Of a stretch of DNA of 64,000 bases, positions 32,929 to 44,346 are shown piece by piece. A program made the translations under genes and the position numbers. The stretch's first letter is position 1, and each line of letters opens with the position of its first letter. The notes beneath the pieces were generated by a model that was not told the DNA's origin, ran no database searches, and worked only from the letters and a program-made list of their open reading frames with translations. The DNA comes from Chionoecetes opilio (Eukaryota; Arthropoda; Malacostraca; Decapoda; Majidae). The DNA is taken from positions 53,501-117,500 of the forward strand of contig JACEEZ010003866.1 of assembly GCA_016584305.1 (NCBI GenBank), given 5' to 3'.

Positions 32929-34762
32929 GAGGAGCTGGCCAGGCAAAGAACGACCCTAAGGGTTTTTTCAAGTCTATAAAACAAAGACTAGGGAATTTCT
33001 GGGGCTGTTAAGGATAGGGCAGGGTGAGATTGTAAATACGGATGAGGATATGTGTAAAAGCTTAAATGATTATTTCTTAAATGTTTTTACTCAGGAGGAT
33101 ATACAGACGATACCTGATAGTGAACAGATGTTTAAAGGAAGCGATGATGAGAAACTCAAAGATATTTTGATAAATAGGGAAATGGTAGATGAGGGTATAA
33201 ATAGAATGAAGAATTTTATGTCACCAGGACCAGATGAAGTTTATTCCAGAGTATTAAAAGAATGCAAAGAGTTGTTAGTGAGTAATTAGTGCACCTTTTT
33301 AGGATATCGGTTGATAAAGGGAAAGTGCCGTTAATTTGGAGGAAAGGAGATGTAGTTCCCATATTTAAGAAGGGTGATAGTGGACTAATGTCAAATTATC
33401 GACCCATTAGTCTAACGTCAGTGGTAGGTAAATTATTGGAATCTATTTTTGCAAAAAACATTAATAGAGCATTTAGAAAAACATAGTTTGGTCTATGATT
33501 CACAACATGGATTCACCAAGGGTAGGTCATGTCTCAATTTATTGAGTTCTTATAGAAAAGTTTATGAATGAGACAGCAGATAATGATAAGGATTATGATA
33601 TAATACACCTGGACTTAAGTAAGGCATTCGATAAGGTAACACACAGCGACTCTTAAATATGGTTAAGGATCATGGAATAGATGGGAAGGTTCTTCGTTGG
33701 ATCAGAGCTTGGCTAAGTGATAGGTAACAAAGGGTTACAATTAATGGTTCTAAATCTGAATGGGGGCAGGTGACAAGTGGGGTTCCCCAAGAGTCTGTTT
33801 ATGGTCCATTACAATTTTTTCTCTACATCAACGACTTGGATAGTGGGATTAGCATGGATATCAGCAATTTTGCTGATGATACTAAGGTAGGTAGGATTAT
33901 TGGATCACACTCTGATGTAAACCCATTGCCGGAGACTCAGATAAACTTAATGAGTGGGTATTCAGATGGCAGATGGAATTTGATACTGATAAGTGCAGCG
34001 TTATGAATGTTGGTAGAAAAAACCCTGGTAATAGATACACCATACGCAATGTATCACTGAAAAGAGCAGAAGGTGAGAAAGATCTGGGAGTGAGGGTGAG
34101 CTCCGACCTCCGACCTAGGAAACAATGTATTGAGGCTAGAAATAAAGCTAATAGGTGTTAGGACTCATTACCAGAAGTGTTAAAATAGAAGTGCTGAGGG
34201 TTATTCTAAAGCTTTATTTGGCTCTAGTCAGACCTCACCTAGACTATGCGGTTCAGTTTTAGTCTCCATATTACAGGATGGATATAGCCTTGTTAGAATC
34301 AGTGCAGAGAAGGATTACCAAAATGATTCACGGGATGCATAACTTTAGTTATGAGAAGAGATTGAAGCTATTAAATTTACACTGACTCGTATGATGCAGA
34401 GTAAGGGGCGATCTAATAGAAGTTTTTAAGTGGATAAAAAGATATAATAAAGGAGAGGTAGGAAAAGTTCTTCCGGCTAGTAACCAGGGTAGAACAAGAA
34501 GTAACGGATTCAAGCTGGAAGGGCGTAGATCTAAAAAAGATATAGGGAAAAACTGGTTCACAAATAGGGTGGTAAATGATTGGAATGGACTCAGTAGACA
34601 GGTAGTTAGTGCGGAGTCATTAGAGAGCTTTAAAAGGAGGCTAGATAAATTCATGAATGGAGATGAAAGGTGGATGTAGGTAGTGTTAAGTAACAAGAAA
34701 CTACCTCGTGTAGGTGTCACGGCCTCTTGTAGCTTCCTTATTTTCTTATGTTCTTATGTTCT
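32929..34762 (+). mobile_element. CR1-like LINE, 5'-truncated
   Basis: Inserted in the 3' flank of copy C with a duplicated AACTT (32924-32928 and 34763-34767). Copy B shows the empty site GGAAACTTTTATGATAACC. It codes a reverse transcriptase with several frameshifts: SPGPDEVYS, YRPISLTSVVGKLLESIF, LDLSKAFDKV, TSGVPQ and FADDTKVGRI (YADD box as FADD). The 3' end CTTATGTTCTTATGTTCT is an 8-bp repeat tail as in CR1/L2-type LINEs (family knowledge). Dead as an element. Confidence 0.85.
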
Positions 34763-35520
34763 AACTTTCATGATAACCACTTGGATTTGTTGAAGAAAAC
34801 ACCTCGATGCAAATAAACATTACATTCATTGTATGTGAGTATGTTTGATTCCAGGTAAAGTTCCTCGTTAGCAGCGAACAGACTCCCCAAACACAAGTAT
34901 GACGCACGATTATCAGTCTAGGACATCTTTTGTTTGTTCGTTTCTTTGATTGCCAATCTGATTGTTTGTTAGCAAATTACGCAAAAAGTTTCGGACGGAT
35001 TTGCATGAGAATCTTACCAGAGGTGGGTTTGACCTAACTTAGAAGTGATTTACTTTTAAGAGTTCATCCGGATATACGAGTTTTTCCTAAAGGATATTCT
35101 GGGGCCTTGGCGTACACAGCCCTCAAGGTGGAGCCCAACACCATCTGGGGCGTCTCTACGCACTCTTTTATCTCCAAACTCCTTCCTCCCCCCTCTCCCC
35201 CCCCCCCCGAATCTGGAAATTTCAAGTTCAATCCAAGGTCAAATTCATCATCTGTACTTACTCTCTCCCTCCAACCTCCCCCATTCCTTTATCTTCCCAC
35301 CAACGTAGAGGTCCCAAGCTTGCGTTAACATACTTTCCCACACAAAACTTTCATAATTCTCCTGTCAACTGTGCTAGAAGGAGAACAAACACATGAAGAC
35401 ACTAGAAAAAGATACCAATTCTGCGACGACTCAAGTATATTGATTAAGCCTCCCAACAAGCCTTCCCTCCCTCACAACAGCCCCAAAGCATCGCCAGTGT
35501 ACAAATATACAGAATGGGTA
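34763..35520. other. 3' flank of copy C beyond the LINE
   Basis: Paralogous to 14070-14830. Contains AATAAACATTACATTC (34812) as a possible polyadenylation region, now about 1.9 kb further from the stop codon because of the LINE. No gene was seen. Confidence 0.6.
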
Positions 35521-35539
35521 AAAAACATGTTATGTTTTT

Positions 35540-35605
35540 TTTTTTTTATTATATATCTATATATATATATATATTATATATATATATATATTATATATAT
35601 ATACA

Positions 35606-35650
<45 letters not shown>

Positions 35651-35872
35651 TATATATATTATATAGTGACGCCTGTGATTAGAGGCTCATGCCACCCCCA
35701 TGTGTCCTCCGATGCACTAGCAATCGAAGGTAGAGTTAATGGGCAGGGAATGTGGGTGTTTTTACTCTTAGGCCACTCGACGGTGCAGAAAGGTTTTGGT
35801 TTTCGTCGGGATCGAACTTGGGTCACCGAGAACGCCAGTCGGAGACGCTAACCACTCTGCTACCGCCTCCCC
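35540..35872 (-). mobile_element. tRNA-derived SINE with (TA)n tail
   Basis: On the minus strand it begins GGGGAGGCGGTAGCAGAGTG (A-box region GTAGCAGAGTGGTTAGCG) and has B box GTTCGATCCC at 35817-35808. A 120-bp body and an (AT)n tail of about 110 bp follow. TAAAAAA occurs on both sides as a likely target duplication, and the site is uninterrupted in copies A and B. Unrelated in body to the SINE at 3367-3653. Confidence 0.7.
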
Positions 35873-35904
35873 TAAAAAAAATCGTAGGTGGCCGCATTTC
35901 TTTT

Positions 35905-36180
35905 AAAAAGAACATAAGAAAATAGGGAAGCTACAAGAGGCCACGAGACCTACACGTGGTAGTTCCTGTTATTAACATTACCTACATCCACCTTGCATGC
36001 CCATCCATGAAATTGTCTAACCTCCTTTTAAAGCTCCCTAATGACTCCACACTAACTACCTGAAGACTGAGTCCATTCCAATCATTTACTTCCCTATATA
36101 TTTGTGAACCAGTTTCTCCCTTTTTCCTTTTTTAAATCTACGTTTTACCAGTTTGAACCCGTCACTTCAGAGTCACACAA
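35905..36180 (-). mobile_element. CR1-like LINE 3' end, minus strand
   Basis: Ancestral partner of 14848-15112 at the same place in the duplicated spacer. It is better preserved and reads CTTCAGGTAGTTAGTGTGG on the reverse strand. Confidence 0.8.
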
Positions 36181-37889
36181 AGAAGTACAGCTATAGAAGT
36201 ATGGTGCCTGGAATGGACTGGACGAGATGATGGTGGCAAGGAGTGTGCATCCTTGTAAGTTGTTGTGACTCAGCAAGTGACAAATGATCCCTCCCACCAC
36301 GACTGACAGTTAAAAAGCTGATAACATCTTAACCCGTACAAACACTAGAAAAGAGGACACGCAAAGGTATCATTAACCTTAAATTCCTACCTTTCCCCCT
36401 TAGGGAAATGGGAGGAGTCTTCATATACCCACAGACACTTGCGACAATGGTCACACCAGTGGAGGAAAATGATTCTAATGCTTTTCTAGTTTAAGAATTA
36501 GACTTAGCACTGGGAAACGCGACTATCACTACACAGCAGAAACTAAGCGACTACCTATAGCTACCTTTTCGAAGGTCAAATTTAGCGAATAGATAGGGAG
36601 ACCTCCAGTGAAGAAGTCTAACGTCTCTACCTAAAGTACAGAACAGAAGCTCCCTCTCTTTAGCATAAGCGGGATCCAGCCGAGATCATGGCACAGCTGT
36701 ACAAGGTAAGAAAATACCTGTGCGCATCGCCTGACTTGGAACGTCCTTGTTGACAGTAAGTAATTTCGCAGTTGTTGTCCTGGTGTAGCTAAAGCCTATA
36801 GTTTGTGTATAAAGTGCATACTACAACATCACTAATGATTTCCCATTATACATGGCACTGAATAGGTTATTAAGAGTAGTGAATGACTTAGAGAGATAGT
36901 AAGGCTTTATTCATGTTGTTTTGATCACTGAATGTGGTAGTGCGGTGCCACTGTGAATAAAAATAAGTATATTATGTGTGCCTTATTTTGACTAGTACTC
37001 ATGTGTTAGACATTTTAGTAATGTAATAATGGTAATGATGGTCATTTATGTAATAAACGAATGATAAAGGAGCTGTGTGTTGTAACCCCACGACGAACCC
37101 ATGTCGCCTTAACCCTTGGACAACTTGACGTGAGAGTAAAGTAATGAGTTGTGTGTTGTTAAGAGATATATTTCAGCTCCCTGTCTTCCTTTTTATTTAG
37201 GGCCACGACATATAATAATAATATTAATAGCAGGGACAATACATTTAATGATAAAAATTATAATAATAATGATAGTAATAATAAATGACATAATCCTCAA
37301 AATGACATCATGGTCATCGATATTCCCATACTAATCTCTATAGCCCACCACGATCATTCATGTACCGCTGAGGACAAGGTCGGAAAGGTTATGGCGACAC
37401 TAGTAATCACAAAAGTACATCCTCAGATGTACTAAGGGTCCGTTATTTGCTTTTCAAGGTGTCGCACATACACACGCACACTTTTATCCTCACCTCAAAG
37501 CTTTTTACACTTAGGTTAATGGCCTCAAATAAACCCTCAAATTATTTCAATAGAGATCGTCGATTCGTCAGTTTACTTCAGGTGAAATAATTCTTCTAAC
37601 ATCATCAACAAACCACGAAACTTAAAGAATTTCTTACAAATAACATTAATATCAGTAGGACTTTCCAAGATTTCAAAAATATTTCCGTGTGTTGGTATCT
37701 CGTGGCAGCTGGTCGTGTGCGTCGCGAGGGAAAGTCCCCCGGGGCAGCGGCAGGCTCGGGTACCGGGCCACCGGGGCACACGTGGCACGCCTTGGCGGGG
37801 GGAAGAATTGCATCTGGCTTGAAAAATATTATATCCAATGATTTTAAATAATGTAAAAGAAAGTGGAAGTTCACAGTGAGCCTGCATAT
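36181..37889. other. C-D spacer and upstream region of copy D
   Basis: Paralogous to the B-C spacer with the LTR element and the foldback removed; it supplies the empty sites for both. Ends with the same GC-rich block (37735-37805) and GCATATTGTATA before the LINE. Confidence 0.7.
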
Positions 37890-38634
37890 TGTATATTATG
37901 CATATTGTCGTGAGTTACCTGCCCGTAGTGGAATTCCAAACGCTCACACGTACGAGTATCCAAACCTCCCTGACCGTGTAAATACTCCCAATGCTAATGC
38001 TTATGTGTTATCTACAATTTGCATTGATAATAATATGTTGGTTCTAAATAATTTAAAGTCACTAACTAACCATTATATGAGTGATATGACATATAGGAAA
38101 GGTGGAAGTTGGGTATCGGAACTCGATGTGTGTTTGGCGTCATATAAATCTTTAGAAAATAGTATGTCCTTTTGTGTGCATAAGGTGGACTGCTTACCTT
38201 CGGATCATGCCCCCATTAGCATTGAATTCAAAGTTCCAGACATCAACATAGACTCTCTGTACCGGCGTGCTCGTCACCTTGGTGGCCACACGTCGGTGAG
38301 GAGCCAGGAGGAGCGCGACCCGATGGTACGTAGACCCATTAATTTTACATCTATTGATAATGATACATTCTGTTTCAGTATGAATGGTCTCGATGTTTCT
38401 AACTATGAAGATGTTAATGATGTCAATATTTTTGCCCATAACATTTCTAACGCCTTATACGAGTGTGCGAGAGATAGCCGCAGCGCGGGCGATGGGTGTC
38501 CAGGTAGTAGCAGCAGCAGTCTGGCCCGCTGGGACAGGCTGCTGCAGGACAAGGACGACAAACGAGTGTGGCAAGCCATCAACTGGAAGGGATGTTTATA
38601 TGATAATACCCATGCAGATGTGAAGCCTTCTGAT
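37876..38634 (+). pseudogene. LINE polyprotein part 1 (endonuclease end)
   Basis: Open frame covering MTYRKGGSWVSELDVCLAS and the SDHAP catalytic motif of AP-type endonucleases, a spacer, and WDRLLQDKDDKRVWQAINW, the usual lead-in to reverse transcriptase. The first codons lie in host DNA, so the ATG at 37876 is not the element's own start. The frame runs into the nested insertion. Confidence 0.75.
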
Positions 38635-39096
38635 CATCATCATTGGGGGCATACGCCGGGGGGCGCGTCGCCTCGTCCACCCTACGACGCCACTCCCGGG
38701 GGTCACCACGCGCGAGTTCCCATGCAGGCTCCTTTCCCATACCAAGCAGCTCTCGACAAGAAACATCAACTTGCCCCAGCCACGAGCCTTGTGGGCGCCC
38801 CCTTGGCCTCCTCCACACCGGATTGTCTCTTACAGATACAACCCGATGGGAAGGATCGGTTTCAGGGTAGCGTGCCACATGCCCATATAGCCGAAGTTGG
38901 CGCTGACGGACTATGCAGGTAATAGGCCTCGATTCAGTCTCACGGTGCAATCACTGATTTGATACGTAATCATCCCAGCGATACCCCATGATTCTGCGAA
39001 GACACTTATGACCAAAGGCATTGATTCGTCTCTTCAAGTCACTATTTAGTGTCCATGTCTCACAACCATAGAGTAAGACAGGGATCACAAGCGACT
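38635..39096 (-). mobile_element. Truncated LINE nested in the LINE ORF
   Basis: Minus-strand C-terminal LINE coding: VLLYGCETWTLNSDLKRRIN, LRRIMGYRWDDY, RQRQLRLYGHVARYPE, RRPRGRPQGSWL and RPPAYAPND, ending in (ATG)n. TGAAGCCTTCTGAT is duplicated exactly at 38621-38634 and 39097-39110. 462 bp. RTE-like by its short trinucleotide tail (inference). Confidence 0.85.
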
Positions 39097-40586
39097 TGAA
39101 GCCTTCTGATGATGAATTTAAATGTTTCTATGAGGATTTAATGAATGTTCCCACAGACGACCTTGCCGACGAATGCCGGGATACATCTATCACAATTCCT
39201 GTATTAGACGATCCAATCTTCCCTGCTGAGGTCAGCGCTCAGATTCGCAGGATCAAGGCAGACAAAGCTTGTGGCCCAGACGGTATCGCACCCGGAATTT
39301 TTAAGTTGTTGCCTGCTCAGTGGATAATACTCATTACATCTCTTTTTAACTCGATATTTGCCACCGCACAGTATCCGACACTTTGGACTAGGGCTAAATT
39401 GGTTACTATCTTTAAGAGGGGAGACCCAAAAGACGCTAAGAATTACAGAGGCATTAGCGTAATAAACAGTATTTCGAAACTCTTTGATATGGTCCTGTGT
39501 TCGAGACTGGAGCAGTGGTTCACGCCGCACCGTGAACAGGCAGGGGCAGGGGCAAAAGGGTCGCGGCTGTACCGAGCACATTGTAACGCTACGTCTCTTG
39601 ACCGACTTAGCCAGAAAGAAAAAGAAAAGCTATTTGTTACGTTTATTGACTTCAGCCAGGCATATGATTTGGTTCCGAGGCACATACTGATAAGAATTCT
39701 GAAACGTCTAGGGTGTGGTATGATCATGTTGGGTGTCATTGGTGCTTTGTATGGTGTGACCGAGAGCGTCATAGGTACTGCAGTGTTTGCAGTCACTGTG
39801 GGAGTCCGTCAAGGCTCTCCTACATCATGTCTTCTCCTTATACTCTATGTTAATGAATTAATTAGGTTGATCAAAGATAATTGTGAAGACGATAGCTTCT
39901 TAAAATGGTTACACGTTTTGATACTGATGGACGATACCGTATTGCTTTCAATATCACGCGAAAGAATGATTGATAAATTATCTCTTTTGAAGCGTTTTTG
40001 CAACGAGTATGGTATGAAAATAAACGAGTCTAAGACCAGATTCTTTGTGATACACGGCACCCCCGAGGACAACGAGGCAGTGCACATGGATGGGTTGGTG
40101 GTGGAGCGGTGTACTCAGTATATATACCTGGGGTCCCCGTTCACTGCCGATGGATCGGTTTCGTCATCAGTCAGAGCTCACGCCGATGCCAAGATGCCTC
40201 ATGTCATTAAATTTATCTAATTTTTAAGAAAGAATAATGATATCCCCTTTCGTGTAAAAAAAACGTGTATTTGATGCTTGCTTAATGTCTACTATTCTAT
40301 ACGGGTGTGAGGCCTGGCTGAATGCAGACCTGAGACCGATAAGAAAGTTGTATAACTGGTCACTGAAAAATTTGCTGGATGTAAGATTAACTACGTGCAA
40401 TGATGTATGTTACATTGAAACTGGTTATCCCCCTTTGCACTCTTTAGTTAGGAGCAGGCAGAGAAGATTCTTCTCTAAGATTTGGCGTGAGAGGCAAAGA
40501 ATGGAGGACGACCCATTAATTTTATCAATCAAAATTGTCAGGGAGAACCAGTATCAGACTCGGACATACATTGATAACTTGTTGCA
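39097..40586 (+). pseudogene. LINE polyprotein part 2 (reverse transcriptase)
   Basis: Continues part 1 in frame once the insertion is set aside. Contains DKACGPDGIAPGIFKLLP, FKRGDPKDAKNYRGISVI, FIDFSQAYDLVPR, GVRQGSPTSCLL and the active-site box LILMDDTVLLS, where Met replaces the usual Tyr/Phe but both Asp remain. Two single-base changes near 40218 and 40260 break the frame before ILYGCEAWLNADL. Confidence 0.8.
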
Positions 40587-43500
40587 GTGCTAGACCTGTT
40601 CAGAAAACAATTTTTTCCTATTTTTATACCCTCCTGCACGGTTTCCAATGCTTTTGGCCTGGAAAAGTCGAAAATTACAATCATAATAAGCCAAAATATC
40701 AGGAACCTTTGCCTCATGAAGCATGAAGTTCTATTCTATAAACGTTTTCTGAAACGTCAGTTTCGGAGCATTTTGATGTTTGTTTTCGCCTATTTTTTCA
40801 CCAATAAATGGGCATTAGCAGGTTAAAGCAAGTAATTAGATGCTGACTGAAACATCAAAATGCATAGAAACATTTATGGAAATATTACATGTGATATTTA
40901 CAGACAATTTTCAAAAAAATTAAACTAAATATAATTTATTTCACTCTAGTCACAAATTCACAATGGTTTTAGCATGACATCTAATGGTCTGTTATGTTTG
41001 TTGCAGATCTGTTGAAACCTGCTAACAAATCCAGAGATACTTCACAAGATAACTTCACTATGGCAGTAAGCAAGGAGCTCCGAGGACGCAAAGTTGACAT
41101 CTCAGAACCTCCACCTGCAGTCCAGAGACAAGCGTCACGCCGACCTGCTACTAGATCTGCTACAGAAACCTTCCTGATCGGCTACCCATCATCCAGCATC
41201 AGTGGCTCCCAGTTACCCACCAACAGACAGGCCTTCCAGTACTTCCTCCATCTCCAGAGTTTGCCAGAAAATACAGGGAATCCTAAGCATCAAGACCTCG
41301 CCAATGAGACAGTGGAGGCTATCATCCCATTCTGGCAGATGGCTAGGATCAAGACCATGACCAAGTACAATGCAGCGCAGCATTTCATGACACTTCACAA
41401 AAAGCACAGAGATCTAGCAAGGAATAAAGGTAGAACAGGTGACCCTGGAGGGAAAAGGAGTGCCTTTGTCCTGGAATTAGATAGCCTGTTCGACATAGGA
41501 GCTTCAGATGCCATCCAGGAAATAGAGAGAAACCGACTGCTATCAAGGGAGAAGAAGGACAAGGACATCAGGTTATACCAGGATCAGAAGACAGAGAGAA
41601 AGGCCCACATGTCTGGTCATGACAAGATATTTGAGTCACGGTCCCAGCAGCAAGCAGAGAGGGCTGCAAGACTGCAGCAGAGAGAGGAACAAGATATGAA
41701 TTTGTCACAAAATTTCTACAATTTTTCAGCTGCCACACAGCGAAGGACTGCTGCTGATGTGTCTACCTGGGCTGACCCAACCGACAGTGAAGGGAATGCA
41801 GAGGACATGGATTACCAACAACTTCGTCCTGGATGTTCACATCACCAAGACACTGTGACTCTCACATTTCCCAGGAGGGTCATGGAGTGTGTTGACATCT
41901 GCAGTACCGCTGATCGTCTGGGATTGACTGACAATCAAGTGACAGCCTTAGTCTCTGTTACATTGAAGGCTGGTGGAGCTGACCTGGACAAGTTTGTCAT
42001 CTCAACCTCAACAACGAGACGGAACAGGATGCTGACAAGGTACCACATCAGCCAGGAGTACATGGCAGCATTTAGCGAGGACCCTCCCAAGTATGCTGCT
42101 CTCCACTGGGATGGCAAGATGCTGAGAGATGTCCTGGGAAATGATCCTGGGACCACGTCAGAGACTCTGGCTGTGCTTGTCTCAGGACCACCTGCATATC
42201 CTGAAGGCAAGCTACTGGGAGTACCAGTGATAGACAGCTCAACAGGAACGGCTCAGGCAGAGGCATCCATGGATTTGCTGGAGGCATGGGGGCTTACTGG
42301 AGTGATCACTGCCCTTGTGTTTGACACAACGGCCAGCAACAGTGGAGTACATCGGGGAGCTGCCAAGCTTCTGGAGCAACAGCTTGAGAGGAAGGTGTTC
42401 TACCTGGCCTGCAGACAGCACATTCTAGAAGTGCTGGTTGGTGCTGTATGGGAGAATCTGTTTGGAAAGGTCAAGAGCCCAGAGAATCCTTGGTTCAAGC
42501 ACTTCAAGGACGTTTGGACAGATCTTACCACAGACAACCCTACAACCCTGTCCATCAGACAAAAATGGTTGAATAAAAAGAAGAAAGAGTGCAAGGAAAT
42601 CCTGAGGTCGGAGAAGCCTCCTAGAGCTGACTACCGTGAGATGGCTGAGCTTACACTGATCGTCCTTGGAGACACGCCTCCCCGCGGAATCCACTGGAGT
42701 CGTCCTGGAGCCATTCATCAGGCCAGGTGGATGGCCAGAAACCTGTATTCTATGAAGATGTTCATGTTTGCTGAGCAGCTGGAGTACGATGAAGAAACTG
42801 TTGTGAAGCTGGAACGCCTCAACCTCTTCCTAGGACTGTTCTATACACCCATGTGGATGTCATCTACACTTGCTGCAGATGCTCCTGCAAATGATCTGCA
42901 GTTCATGAAGGACATGATGAAGTTCAAGAGAACAGATCCAGAGATTGCTCAGGCAGTGCTACAAAAACTTGAAAACCACAAGTGGTACCTGACACAGGAG
43001 GTTGTGCCGTTCGCTCTCTTCGGTAGCAGACTCAGTGACAAAGAGAAGCAGGACATTGCTGCCAAGCTGCACGCCACTGAGAAGCCAGATAGCTTCAGAC
43101 GAGGGAAACCTATGTTCCCTCAGGTTACAGCCAAGACGACTCTGGCTGATCTAGTTGGTCCAGAGAGTCATCTTCTGCTTGACACCCTTGGCATTGAGTA
43201 TGACTGGCTTCTGCAACCTGTGGCGACATGGCCAAGGAGTGATGACTACAGCAAGGCCCTGGAATATGTCAGCAATGTAAAAGTAGTGAATGACATTGCT
43301 GAGCGGGGAGTCAAGATGATGACTGATTTCGCAAACATCATTACCATAGATTCTCAGCAAAAACAGTACCTTCTTCAAACTGTGGAATACAACCGTGAGC
43401 GATTTGATAGCTTCAAGAAGCAAACTCTGAAAAAATTACTGTGAAGTGTCCTTCTGACATAGACAATAGAGTTTTCTGCCACTTGAAAATAGTTTTTAGA

Positions 43501-43907
43501 GTCTGTCACACATTTTTTGATGTCAAGATTGTAATATTTATGAAATTTATATGAAATTTTCAGAAAATTTTGCTTTTTTTCTGGATATGATGTGTCTTTT
43601 TTTCTTGAATGTTTACTTGGATTGTTTTTTCAGAAATAATATTAAAAATGCTTCAATTTGATACCCAATTTGTTGTTCTATCCCAATTGTAACAAAAGTC
43701 TCAGGTGAAAAAAAGTCTGGCGGAAGGCAAAATTAGGCGCTTTTCTACTGTCGCGGGCTTAATATCTTGAGGTCCAATGAGGCAAAGGTTTCTGACATTT
43801 TAGCTCAAAATGGTTGTAATTTTCGGCTTTTCCAGTTCAAAAAGCATGGGAAACCTTGCAGGGGGGTATAAAAATAGGAAAAAATTGTTTTCTGAACAGG
43901 TCTATAA
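40587..43907 (+). mobile_element. Autonomous-looking DNA transposon, 3.3 kb
   Basis: Terminal inverted repeats of about 127 bp (40591-40717 and 43777-43904) start TAGACCTGTTCAGAAAACAA. TGTTGCA is present on both sides (40580-40586, 43908-43914), and 8-bp copies would differ by one base. Setting the element aside rejoins the host LINE frame (NLL then HTVADDIEEG). The interior is one long intact ORF. Length of duplication and a Cys/His-containing core suggest a hAT-like group, but the superfamily is unproven. Confidence 0.85.
40994..43444 (+). CDS. Putative transposase, 816 aa
   Basis: Intact frame filling most of the TIR element. Residues 1-130 are basic and polar. Residues 180-260 are charged and probably coiled-coil (REKKDKDIRLYQDQ, QQQAERAARLQQREEQD). 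The core includes ALHWDGKMLRD (about 368), GVITALVFDTTASNSG (about 437), ACRQHILEVLVGAVWENLFG (about 471) and GAIHQARWMARNLYSMKMF (about 570). DTTASN followed by CR.HI is seen in uncharacterised transposase-like proteins of several invertebrates (recalled, not searched); Asp residues near 370 and 443 are candidate catalytic residues. Start at 40994 is the first ATG; one at 41060 is also possible. The only long undamaged ORF in the window, so the insertion is likely young. Confidence 0.85.
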   Translation: MFVADLLKPANKSRDTSQDNFTMAVSKELRGRKVDISEPPPAVQRQASRRPATRSATETFLIGYPSSSISGSQLPTNRQAFQYFLHLQSLPENTGNPKHQDLANETVEAIIPFWQMARIKTMTKYNAAQHFMTLHKKHRDLARNKGRTGDPGGKRSAFVLELDSLFDIGASDAIQEIERNRLLSREKKDKDIRLYQDQKTERKAHMSGHDKIFESRSQQQAERAARLQQREEQDMNLSQNFYNFSAATQRRTAADVSTWADPTDSEGNAEDMDYQQLRPGCSHHQDTVTLTFPRRVMECVDICSTADRLGLTDNQVTALVSVTLKAGGADLDKFVISTSTTRRNRMLTRYHISQEYMAAFSEDPPKYAALHWDGKMLRDVLGNDPGTTSETLAVLVSGPPAYPEGKLLGVPVIDSSTGTAQAEASMDLLEAWGLTGVITALVFDTTASNSGVHRGAAKLLEQQLERKVFYLACRQHILEVLVGAVWENLFGKVKSPENPWFKHFKDVWTDLTTDNPTTLSIRQKWLNKKKKECKEILRSEKPPRADYREMAELTLIVLGDTPPRGIHWSRPGAIHQARWMARNLYSMKMFMFAEQLEYDEETVVKLERLNLFLGLFYTPMWMSSTLAADAPANDLQFMKDMMKFKRTDPEIAQAVLQKLENHKWYLTQEVVPFALFGSRLSDKEKQDIAAKLHATEKPDSFRRGKPMFPQVTAKTTLADLVGPESHLLLDTLGIEYDWLLQPVATWPRSDDYSKALEYVSNVKVVNDIAERGVKMMTDFANIITIDSQQKQYLLQTVEYNRERFDSFKKQTLKKLL

Positions 43908-44346
43908 TGTTGCACACAGTAGCCGACGACATAGAAGAAGGATTTAGGGAACTGAAGGCAAATATTATTACCTCAACCTCCTCAAAACGCATAACATACA
44001 AAGAAATAAATCCAAGTTTATCTGTCCATTCTGTATACGAGGCCAAGACCCATGTGAGTGAACACCACCGAGTGGCGTTCACGCGGTTCCGTGTGTCCGC
44101 ACACTCCCTGGCAGTGGAAGTGGGAAGATGGAACAGAAGGGGACGAGGAAGGTTGCCTCTAGAAGAAAGACTGTGTGCCTGCGGTCAAATTCAAACAGAA
44201 GTACATGTAGTACAGCACTGCACCTTCACACAACACCTGAGAGACACACACAGCTCTTCCAATATCCCTGACTTGTTTTCTGATAAGTATGATGACGCCG
44301 AGAGATGTTTTATAATATACAAGATCCTGGATGTATGTAAAACTTA
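43908..44346 (+). pseudogene. LINE polyprotein part 3 (C-terminal tail)
   Basis: Resumes the host LINE frame: HTVADDIEEGFRELKANI, AFTRFRVSAHSLAVEVGRW, LCACGQIQTEVHVVQHC and DVCKT then stop at 44344. CxC...H...C is the zinc-binding tail common to many LINE ORFs. Confidence 0.8.

Noticed and set aside
35803..35872. A second tRNA gene on the minus strand
   Set aside because: A and B boxes are present but no good anticodon arm could be folded; a SINE body and (TA)n tail follow.
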